33,786 nucleotides of DNA from Enterobacterales bacterium (GTDB taxonomy: Bacteria > Pseudomonadota > Gammaproteobacteria > Enterobacterales > Enterobacteriaceae): positions 1-33,786 of the forward strand of contig BHES01000027.1 of NCBI GenBank assembly GCA_003864575.1. The letters run 5' to 3'. Numbering within the stretch: the first letter of the stretch is position 1; the number at the start of each line of letters is the position of its first letter. This document shows positions 27,856-33,786 of the stretch, piece by piece. The translations under genes and the position numbers were made by a program. The notes beneath the pieces are model-generated. The model was given only the letters and a program-made list of their open reading frames with translations. It did not search any database and was not told the DNA's origin.

Positions 27856-30149
27856 ATACGCATCACCTGATTGGCGCGTTAGTGTTAATGGCAGGTTCCA
27901 CCTCGTTGTTTGCGGAGCAAACGGCGGGCATTCCCCAAGATCAAGTGAAAGAGCGCGAAGCGTTCATCACACACCTGATGAAACAAATGACGCTGGATGA
28001 GAAAATTGGCCAGCTCAATCTCGTCACCGTAGGCCCTGACAACCCGAAAGAAGCCATCATGGCGGATATCCGCGCCGATAAAGTCGGCGGCATGTTTAAC
28101 ACGGTGACTAAGCCCGACATCCGCCGCATGCAGGACCAGGTCCAGCACAGCCGCCTGAAAATCCCTCTGTTTTATGCCTATGACGTGGTTCACGGTCAAC
28201 GCACCATCTTCCCTATCAGCCTTGGCCTCGCGGCCAGCTGGGACATGAATGCCGTCGCCACCAGCGCGCGTATTTCCGCGAAAGAAACGGCAGCCGATGG
28301 CCTGAACATGACCTTCTCACCGATGGTTGATATTACCCGGGATCCTCGCTGGGGCCGGGTTTCTGAAGGTTTCGGCGAAGACACCTATCTGACTTCACGC
28401 CTCGCGCATGAAATGGTTTCTGCCTATCAGGGCAATGACCCTTCTGCACCCGATGCCGTGATGGCGAACGTCAAACACTTTGCGCTGTATGGCGCCGTGG
28501 AAGGCGGGCGTGAATACAACACCGTCGACATGAGCCTGACCCGCATGTTCAATGACTATCTGCCGCCGTACAAAGCCGCGCTGGATGCGGGTGCCGGTGG
28601 TGTGATGGTGGCATTAAACTCGGTCAACGGCATTCCGGCCACGTCTAACCCATGGCTGTTGCAGGAAGTGTTACGCGACCAGTGGAAATTCAAAGGTCTG
28701 ACCGTCAGTGACCACGGCGCCATTGGAGGTCTCGTGATGCACGGCGTGGCACAGGATGACCGTCAGGCCGCCGCCATGGCGCTGAAATCCGGTGTCGATA
28801 TGGACATGGCCGACAATATGTACGGCAAATACCTCAAAGGCCTGGTGGCTGATGGTACGGTAACGGAAAAAGAGGTCGACCGCGCAGTGCGTGATGTTCT
28901 CGTCGCCAAGTGGGACATGGGCCTGTTTGCTGATCCGTACCGCCATTTAGGTCCGGTCTCAAGCGACCCAGTGGATACCAATGCTGAAAGCCGCTTACAC
29001 CGTAAAGAAGCGCGTGAAGTCGCACGTACTTCGCTGGTGCTGCTGAAAAACGAACATGAGACCCTGCCGCTACAGAAAAAAGGCACTATTGCACTGGTCG
29101 GAACCCTGGCTGACAGCCAGCGTGACGTCATGGGCAGCTGGTCTGCCGCCGGTAAAGCCAATCAGGCCGTTACCGTATTGCAGGGGATGAAAGAAGCCAT
29201 CGGCGATAAAGCCACCCTGCTTTACGCCCGCGGTGCCAACATCACCAACGATCCGGCGATTGTCGATTTCCTCAATCAATATGAAAAACAGGTGATCAAC
29301 GATCCGCGTCCTGCACAGGAAATGATTGATGAAGCGGTGAAAACCGCCGAGAAAGCCGATGTGGTGGTCGCCGTTGTCGGTGAAGCGCAGGGCATGGCCC
29401 ATGAGGCTTCCAGCCGCACCGAGCTTAATATTCCACAAAGCCAACGCGACTTGCTGAAAGCCCTGAAAGCTACCGGCAAGCCGCTGGTAATTGTGCTGAT
29501 GAATGGCCGTCCGCTGACCCTGACGTGGGAAAATGAGATCTCTGATGCGATGCTGGAAACCTGGTTCAGCGGTACCGAAGGGGGCCACGCCATTGCCGAT
29601 GTTCTGTTTGGGGATTACAACCCGTCCGGTAAATTGCCGATGACCTTCCCGCGTTCCGTGGGGCAAATTCCGCTCTACAACAGCGTGCTCAATACCGGTC
29701 GTCCATTTAATCCGCAAAAGCCGAACAAATATACCTCGCGTTATTTCGATATCACCAATGGCCCGCTGTTCGCCTTTGGTTACGGCCTGAGTTATACCCA
29801 GTTCAGCGTGTCTGACGTGTCACTGTCAGCTACCACGATGAGCGCCAGTAAACCGCTGACCGCCAGCGTCACGGTGAAAAACACCGGTAAACGCAGCGGT
29901 GCCACGGTCGTCCAACTCTATTTGCAGGATGTCACGGCCTCCATCAGCCGCCCGGTCAAAGAGCTCAAAAACTTTGAGAAAATCGACCTCGCACCTGGCG
30001 AAGAAAAAGTCGTCACCTTTAGCATCAATGAAAAAGATCTGCGCTTCTTCAACGATAAGCTGAAGTGGGCATCAGAACCGGGTAAATTCAATGTATTCAT
30101 TGGATTGGATTCGCAGGACGTGAAGCAAACCAGCTTTATGCTTAAGTAA
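27852..30149 (+). CDS. bglX: Periplasmic beta-glucosidase
   Basis: GH3 beta-D-glucoside glucohydrolase, 765 aa, the same length as E. coli BglX. A signal peptide ends near LFA (residue ~20), placing it in the periplasm. Domain 1 is a TIM barrel with YAYDVVHGQRTIFP, DPRWGRVSEGFGEDTYL, NVKHFALYGAVEGGREYN and the nucleophile aspartate in LTVSDHGAIGG. Domain 2 contributes GEAQGMAHEASSR, with the acid/base glutamate region. A C-terminal fibronectin III-like domain starts near 660 (PLTASVTVKNTGKRSGATVVQLYL). The ATG at 27852 is preceded by AAGGA at 6 nt. It stands alone, between the small membrane gene and a palindromic repeat. Confidence 0.95.
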   Translation: MNTHHLIGALVLMAGSTSLFAEQTAGIPQDQVKEREAFITHLMKQMTLDEKIGQLNLVTVGPDNPKEAIMADIRADKVGGMFNTVTKPDIRRMQDQVQHSRLKIPLFYAYDVVHGQRTIFPISLGLAASWDMNAVATSARISAKETAADGLNMTFSPMVDITRDPRWGRVSEGFGEDTYLTSRLAHEMVSAYQGNDPSAPDAVMANVKHFALYGAVEGGREYNTVDMSLTRMFNDYLPPYKAALDAGAGGVMVALNSVNGIPATSNPWLLQEVLRDQWKFKGLTVSDHGAIGGLVMHGVAQDDRQAAAMALKSGVDMDMADNMYGKYLKGLVADGTVTEKEVDRAVRDVLVAKWDMGLFADPYRHLGPVSSDPVDTNAESRLHRKEAREVARTSLVLLKNEHETLPLQKKGTIALVGTLADSQRDVMGSWSAAGKANQAVTVLQGMKEAIGDKATLLYARGANITNDPAIVDFLNQYEKQVINDPRPAQEMIDEAVKTAEKADVVVAVVGEAQGMAHEASSRTELNIPQSQRDLLKALKATGKPLVIVLMNGRPLTLTWENEISDAMLETWFSGTEGGHAIADVLFGDYNPSGKLPMTFPRSVGQIPLYNSVLNTGRPFNPQKPNKYTSRYFDITNGPLFAFGYGLSYTQFSVSDVSLSATTMSASKPLTASVTVKNTGKRSGATVVQLYLQDVTASISRPVKELKNFEKIDLAPGEEKVVTFSINEKDLRFFNDKLKWASEPGKFNVFIGLDSQDVKQTSFMLK

Positions 30150-30172
30150 GATATTTGAATCAAACAAACAGT

Positions 30173-30297
30173 ATGCCCAAAATAATTCGAGCTGCAGGAA
30201 GGCGGCAAGCGAGCGAACCCCGATGAGCTTACTCCAGTAAGTGATTCGGGTGAACGAGAGAAGCCAACGCATCTGCAGCTTGAAGTATGAAGGGCAT
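30173..30297. repeat. Palindromic intergenic repeat, copy B (after bglX)
   Basis: Starts 23 nt after bglX. Outer arms ATGCCC/GGGCAT, then TTC-AGCTGCAG with CTGCAGCT-GAA, then CCCGA/TCGGG, and an apical CTTACT/AGTAAG. The cores AGGCGGCAA (30200-30208) and GCCAACGCA (30263-30271) are the same as in copy A and are again 63 nt apart, although the arms differ. The layout resembles dispersed palindromes I associate with Yersinia/Serratia-group genomes; I cannot assign a family name with certainty. Confidence 0.88.
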
Positions 30298-30407
30298 GGG
30301 GTCGTCGTTCTTTGATCCTCACCGTCAAAACTTGAACAGATTTCAGCCTGGCCGCTGGATATATAACCAACAGTTGCTAACATTAATTTCAATGTCTTAG
30401 GTCTGTA

Positions 30408-30438
30408 TGAGGGTTTTCCGCGGCGCGGAGAACCCTCA
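30408..30438 (+). other. Long hairpin in the rpfR leader
   Basis: TGAGGGTT (30408-30415) pairs with AACCCTCA (30431-30438), continuing through CCGC/GCGG (30418-30421 with 30425-30428) to a 3-nt GGC loop: about 14 pairs with one G-U. No T-run follows. It lies 100 nt before rpfR, in the 388-nt bglX-rpfR spacer, and could be a bglX 3' end or a control element of rpfR. The rest of that spacer, apart from repeat B, shows nothing I can name. Confidence 0.6.
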
Positions 30439-30537
30439 ATTCAAGCCCCGGGCCTGACCAGAGTATGCTCCGCCATCCGGTCACCTTCGCCACGTTGACC
30501 CCAGGCGGCATGCAGCTTTACAAGCGGAGATGCTTCC

Positions 30538-32547
30538 ATGACAGACTCTCAAGATGGCTCCATTCTGTACCTGCATTTTGGTACACCACGCCCATATTGG
30601 CGTCTGGGATCTGACAGCAATGCCCTTGAGTTATCCGCTGAGAAAGGTGTCACCAACGTCGCCGTATCCCTGACCGGGTATCAGGCCGGGCGTATCCGCG
30701 AACTGACCGGTATCACCTCCTGCTTTACGCTGGACGTTTCCCTGTTTGGCACCCCTCTCTGCCTTTATCTGGTTGGAAGAAAAGTCGAGAATCAGGTCTG
30801 GGCAGGCACGGCCTCTGACTTTGAAGACACCGCTTCGGTAGCGCATGATCTGGAAGTTGGGCTGAGCTTCGCCGAGCAGGTGGTTTCCGAAGCCAACTCG
30901 GTGATCGTTATCATCGATCAGGAAGGCAAAGTTCACCGTTTCAACCGCCTGAGCGAAGAGTACACCGGCCTGCGCGAAGAGGACGTTATCGGACGCAGCG
31001 CCTATGATCTGTTTATGTCGATGGAAGAAGGCATCGCCTCCCGTCAGAACATCACCGGCTTCTTTCAGAAAGAGCAGTCCTATGAAGTGGAACGCTGGAT
31101 TAATACCGTCAAGGGTCAGCGGCTGTTTCTGTTTCGTAATAAATTTGTCCACAGTGGCAGCGGCAAACAGCAGAAATTCCTCATCTGCTCCGGCTCGGAT
31201 ATCACCGACGAGCGCATGGCGCAGGAGCGGCTGCGGGTGCTTGCCAATACTGACCTGATCACCGGCCTGGCAAACCGCAATGCCTTGCAGGATCAGCTGC
31301 GCACGGCGCTTGAAGAGCGCGGCGACAATCAGGTCGGGCTGATTTACCTGGATCTGGATAACTTCAAAAAAGTGAACGACGCCTATGGTCATATGTTTGG
31401 TGATCGCCTGCTCAAAGAGGTGGCGTACGCCATTCAGGACTGCCTGAAAGAGACCGAGACGCTGGCACGACTGGGTGGTGACGAATTCATCATCCTCAGC
31501 ACCGACACGTCGGTAGAAGCGCTGGAAGCCATCAGCCAGCAGATTTTAGGCCGCCTCAAAGCCCCGTTCCGTATTGGTCTGATTGAAGTTTACACCGGCT
31601 GTTCCAGCGGTATTGCGGTGTGCCCGCAGCACGGGATTGATTCCGAAAGCCTGATCCGTAACGCCGATACCGCCATGTACGTGGCTAAAGAGACCGGGAA
31701 AAGCGCCCACTGCGTCTTTTCCCCGGAGATGAACAAGAAAGTTGCGGAGTATATGTGGCTGGATACCCACCTGCGCAAAGCGCTGGAAGAGCAGCAACTA
31801 ATGCTCTACTACCAGCCGAAAGTCGCCACTAACGGGGAAGTGTTGAGCGTCGAAGCTCTGCTGCGCTGGCGATCGCCTGAGCGCGGCATGATTCAGCCAC
31901 AGGAGTTTATCCCCTATGCCGAAGAGTCCGGTCTGATTGCGCCGCTGGGCAAATGGGTGATCGACACCGCCACGCAGCAGGCCGCTGACTGGCAGCGCAA
32001 AGGGCTGAACTTACGTATTGCCGTGAATCTTTCCGCCCGCCAGTTGGGCAATTGTTCACTGGTCAGCGACTTTACCGAAGCCATGCAAAATTCTGGCATG
32101 AAGAACTGTATGCTCGATTTTGAGCTGACGGAAAGCTGCCTGGTGGAAGATGAGAAAGCCGCCGTCATGATGATCAACCAGTTGCATAAACTGGGTGCGG
32201 AAGTACATCTGGATGACTTTGGGACCGGCTACTCTTCGCTGTCACAGCTGGCGCGTATTCCGCTGGATTGCATCAAGTTGGACCAGAGCTTTGTGCGCGG
32301 CATTAACAACAATACAATTTCTCAGGCGCTGGTACGCGCGATCGTGGCTGTCGCAAGAACGCTGCAATTGACCGTCGTGGCAGAAGGTGTTGAAACGCCT
32401 GAGGAAGAGCGGTTGGTTGATGAAATCGGCGTGGACAGCAAACAGGGGTTTCTGTATGCCAAGCCAATGCCCGCAGACGAACTGGAGCACTGGCTTGTAC
32501 ACAGAGCAATAGCTTCACCCGGTAGTTTGAACAAAGTCTCGCGATAG
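30538..32547 (+). CDS. rpfR: RpfR: DSF-type signal receptor, FI-PAS-GGDEF-EAL
   Basis: 669-aa cytoplasmic receptor that binds cis-2-unsaturated fatty acids (BDSF) through its PAS domain and adjusts c-di-GMP. Residues 1-~95 match the RpfF-interacting (FI) domain (LYLHFGTPRPYWRLGSDSNAL). The PAS domain spans ~108-225 (IIDQEGKVHRFNRLSEEYTG). The GGDEF domain has an intact GGDEF at 313-317 and no RxxD inhibitory site just before it. The EAL domain has EAL at 439-441, DDFGTGYSSL at 559-568, K580 and EGVET at 616-620. Both catalytic motifs are complete, so cyclase and phosphodiesterase activity are both possible; in studied RpfR proteins BDSF binding raises phosphodiesterase activity. GGAG 8 nt upstream fixes the ATG. 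E. coli PdeR (Gmr) is the nearest relative there, but the adjacent rpfF identifies this as RpfR. Confidence 0.93.
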   Translation: MTDSQDGSILYLHFGTPRPYWRLGSDSNALELSAEKGVTNVAVSLTGYQAGRIRELTGITSCFTLDVSLFGTPLCLYLVGRKVENQVWAGTASDFEDTASVAHDLEVGLSFAEQVVSEANSVIVIIDQEGKVHRFNRLSEEYTGLREEDVIGRSAYDLFMSMEEGIASRQNITGFFQKEQSYEVERWINTVKGQRLFLFRNKFVHSGSGKQQKFLICSGSDITDERMAQERLRVLANTDLITGLANRNALQDQLRTALEERGDNQVGLIYLDLDNFKKVNDAYGHMFGDRLLKEVAYAIQDCLKETETLARLGGDEFIILSTDTSVEALEAISQQILGRLKAPFRIGLIEVYTGCSSGIAVCPQHGIDSESLIRNADTAMYVAKETGKSAHCVFSPEMNKKVAEYMWLDTHLRKALEEQQLMLYYQPKVATNGEVLSVEALLRWRSPERGMIQPQEFIPYAEESGLIAPLGKWVIDTATQQAADWQRKGLNLRIAVNLSARQLGNCSLVSDFTEAMQNSGMKNCMLDFELTESCLVEDEKAAVMMINQLHKLGAEVHLDDFGTGYSSLSQLARIPLDCIKLDQSFVRGINNNTISQALVRAIVAVARTLQLTVVAEGVETPEEERLVDEIGVDSKQGFLYAKPMPADELEHWLVHRAIASPGSLNKVSR

Positions 32548-32563
32548 CCGTCAGGATTGACGG
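32548..32563. terminator. Short hairpin between convergent rpfR and rpfF
   Basis: CCGTCA (32548-32553), loop GGAT, TGACGG (32558-32563) begins immediately after the rpfR stop. No real U-tract, so termination is only suggested by its place between two convergent genes 46 nt apart. Confidence 0.45.
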
Positions 32564-32593
32564 TTACATCCCGGGACAACAGGCATGGGCAGA

Positions 32594-33460
32594 CTAACCG
32601 GTTTTACGCAGGGAAGCCGTATGGCGATTTTGCAACATCACCAGCCGTTCCATATACGCGACGTCCTTCTCCTCCAGCGTAAAGGCTGCATCCACCCAAT
32701 CTTCCGTAATATCCATCAGTTCCGAACGGGAAAGCTGCAACACCCGCTGGCGCGCCCGGATCATCGCCCTGATGCCGTTGAGCTTTGGTCGCAGCGTGTC
32801 GATAAACGTACGGGTAGCGATAAACGCATCGCCCGGCTGGAACAACACATCCACCAGCCCCCGACTTTCGAACCACTCCGCCGTGTGCGACTCACCGGTG
32901 GAAATAAGCTCCTCCGCCAGTCGCATGCCTGATTTTCGTGAGACCAACGAGTAACCTCCCATACCCGGAAACAGGTTAAATGCGATTTCCGGGAAGCCCA
33001 TCCGCGCCGTGTTCTGCGCCAGGACATAATGGTGCGCCAGCGCCGCTTCAAAACCGCCGCCCAACGCCGTTCCCTCGATCATCGATAAACTGACCGCACC
33101 CACGTCAAAACCGCGTGCTGCGGCATGAACACAATCGATACAGGCGCGGGCATAAGCGCGTAATGCTTCACGCTTATTATTGAGGATGGAATCAACGAAA
33201 AAGCTCAGATCACCTCCTACGTTATAAATATTGGGCACCAAAGAACCAGTAACCCAAAAATCAAATCGTAACCCTGAAGCTTTCGCCGCATAGGTCAGGT
33301 TCATAATGTCTTCAATTAAGGGCTGATTAAAACAAGGACGAGGGAAGGCTTTCAGCATCATCCACATAACGTTACGGCCTTCTTCGTAATAGGCAGCTAT
33401 TTGTGATAAATGCCCGGCTTCGGTAAAGGGGCGACACGCGGTATGGTCAATAAGATTCAT
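32594..33460 (-). CDS. rpfF: RpfF: DSF-family fatty-acid signal synthase
   Basis: Crotonase-fold enzyme, 288 aa (Xanthomonas RpfF 289), that dehydrates 3-hydroxyacyl-ACP and releases a cis-2-unsaturated fatty acid quorum signal. The catalytic glutamates line up with Xanthomonas E141 and E161: E138 in TALGGGFEAAL and E158 in GFPEIAFNLFPGMGGYSL. GSLVPNIYNVGGDLSFFVDSI (about 72-92) is the oxyanion-side signature shared by RpfF proteins and absent from ordinary enoyl-CoA hydratases. It lies tail-to-tail with rpfR, its receptor, whose FI domain is expected to bind it. The ATG at 33458-33460 has only a weak ribosome site, and an IS630 copy ends about 25 nt upstream, so the native promoter is probably displaced. 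The reading frame itself looks complete. Confidence 0.93.
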   Translation of the reverse strand: MNLIDHTACRPFTEAGHLSQIAAYYEEGRNVMWMMLKAFPRPCFNQPLIEDIMNLTYAAKASGLRFDFWVTGSLVPNIYNVGGDLSFFVDSILNNKREALRAYARACIDCVHAAARGFDVGAVSLSMIEGTALGGGFEAALAHHYVLAQNTARMGFPEIAFNLFPGMGGYSLVSRKSGMRLAEELISTGESHTAEWFESRGLVDVLFQPGDAFIATRTFIDTLRPKLNGIRAMIRARQRVLQLSRSELMDITEDWVDAAFTLEEKDVAYMERLVMLQNRHTASLRKTG

Positions 33461-33484
33461 AGTGAATATCCAGGTTATACACAG

Positions 33485-33786
33485 TTAACTTGAAGATGCA
33501 TTTTCCAGCATCTGAAAGTTGTCATTAATTCGACATGATAATACCCCAGCAAGACCCGGTAATATTTCACTAAAGAATCGTCGTATTTCCTCTCGGAACT
33601 GCTTTGTTGATGCGAAGTAACGGTTGTTTCTTACCTCCTCATTCATCACCTTCCACAGTCGTTCGATTGGATTCAGGTTCGGGCTGTAAGGCGGCAGGTA
33701 GTGAAGGTCGATATTCATCACGTAAGCCCAGTCTTTCACCAACCCACTGCGGTGATAACCTGCTCCGTCAAGGATAATGTGAATCT
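33485..33786 (-). CDS. IS630-family transposase, C-terminal 99 residues (partial)
   Basis: The frame is open to the right window edge. It contains the end of the DDE domain: second catalytic aspartate in IILDGAGYHRS, then LHYLPPYSPNLNPIERLWK with the catalytic glutamate in NPIE, and the terminal SCRINDNFQ typical of this branch of IS630. The stop codon falls at the very end of the element. It is transcribed towards rpfF. Together with the left-edge fragment it would account for the two ends of a ~340-residue transposase, with the middle in neither. Confidence 0.9.
   Translation of the reverse strand, partial: IHIILDGAGYHRSGLVKDWAYVMNIDLHYLPPYSPNLNPIERLWKVMNEEVRNNRYFASTKQFREEIRRFFSEILPGLAGVLSCRINDNFQMLENASSS
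33485..33786 (-). mobile_element. IS630-family insertion sequence, partial (3' end)
   Basis: The 3' end of an IS630-type element, in the same orientation as the left-edge copy. Reading inwards, the terminus shows TTAACTTGAAGATGC (33485-33499), whose TGAAGATGC resembles the other end's TGAAGATAC. The TA at 33486-33487 is the likely insertion target; the exact outer base is uncertain by a few nucleotides. Confidence 0.8.

Noticed and set aside
32594-33460. Ordinary enoyl-CoA hydratase of fatty-acid oxidation.
   Set aside because: The RpfF-specific regions and glutamate spacing are present, and the neighbouring gene has the cognate FI-PAS-GGDEF-EAL receptor layout.

Overview
The window is 33.8 kb of enterobacterial chromosome, bounded at both ends by partial copies of an IS630-family insertion sequence. 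The mal proteins closely resemble those of E. coli, but the gene order and the presence of an RpfF/RpfR signalling pair point to a member of the Enterobacterales outside Escherichia. A Yersiniaceae-type genus such as Rahnella, Ewingella or Serratia is my guess, with low confidence on the genus.

Left edge to 2.5 kb: the 5' half of an IS630-type transposase gene, then a broken msrA (IS-truncated, plus an in-frame stop after its signal peptide), an intact Tat-exported msrB, and a secreted class A-type acid phosphatase.

2.5-11.3 kb: a leftward sugar/sugar-acid catabolic cluster. A FadR-type GntR regulator (dgoR) is followed by a terminator, two operator-like sites, dgoK (KDGal kinase) and dgoA (KDPGal aldolase), a GalP-like sugar:H+ symporter, an ACS-family organic anion transporter, an IlvD/Edd-type dehydratase, a DapA-family lyase and an SDR dehydrogenase. 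No enolase-superfamily dgoD is present, so the IlvD-type enzyme is the obvious candidate for the aldonate dehydratase step. The set can be read as: import sugar or aldonate, oxidise, dehydrate, then phosphorylate and cleave, with a possible second non-phosphorylative branch.

11.4-27.0 kb: the maltose/maltodextrin system in one block: malK-lamB-malM leftward, malEFG rightward, malPQ leftward, malT rightward. The malK/malE intergenic region carries a perfect MalT box, further degenerate boxes and a near-consensus CRP site. E. coli keeps malA (malT, malPQ) and malB (malEFG, malK-lamB-malM) far apart.

27.0-30.15 kb: a small two-helix membrane protein behind a promoter overlapped by a perfect CRP palindrome, then bglX (periplasmic beta-glucosidase). 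A tiny hydrophobic ORF overlaps the bglX start.

30.2-33.8 kb: rpfR (FI-PAS-GGDEF-EAL) and rpfF (DSF-family fatty-acid signal synthase), convergent and adjacent, forming a complete cis-2-unsaturated fatty acid quorum-sensing/c-di-GMP module. The right-hand IS630 copy ends about 25 bp upstream of the rpfF start codon and points towards it.

Two intergenic spaces (after lamB and after bglX) hold related ~125-nt palindromic repeats sharing two core motifs exactly 63 nt apart. I see no tRNA, rRNA, CRISPR array or prophage.
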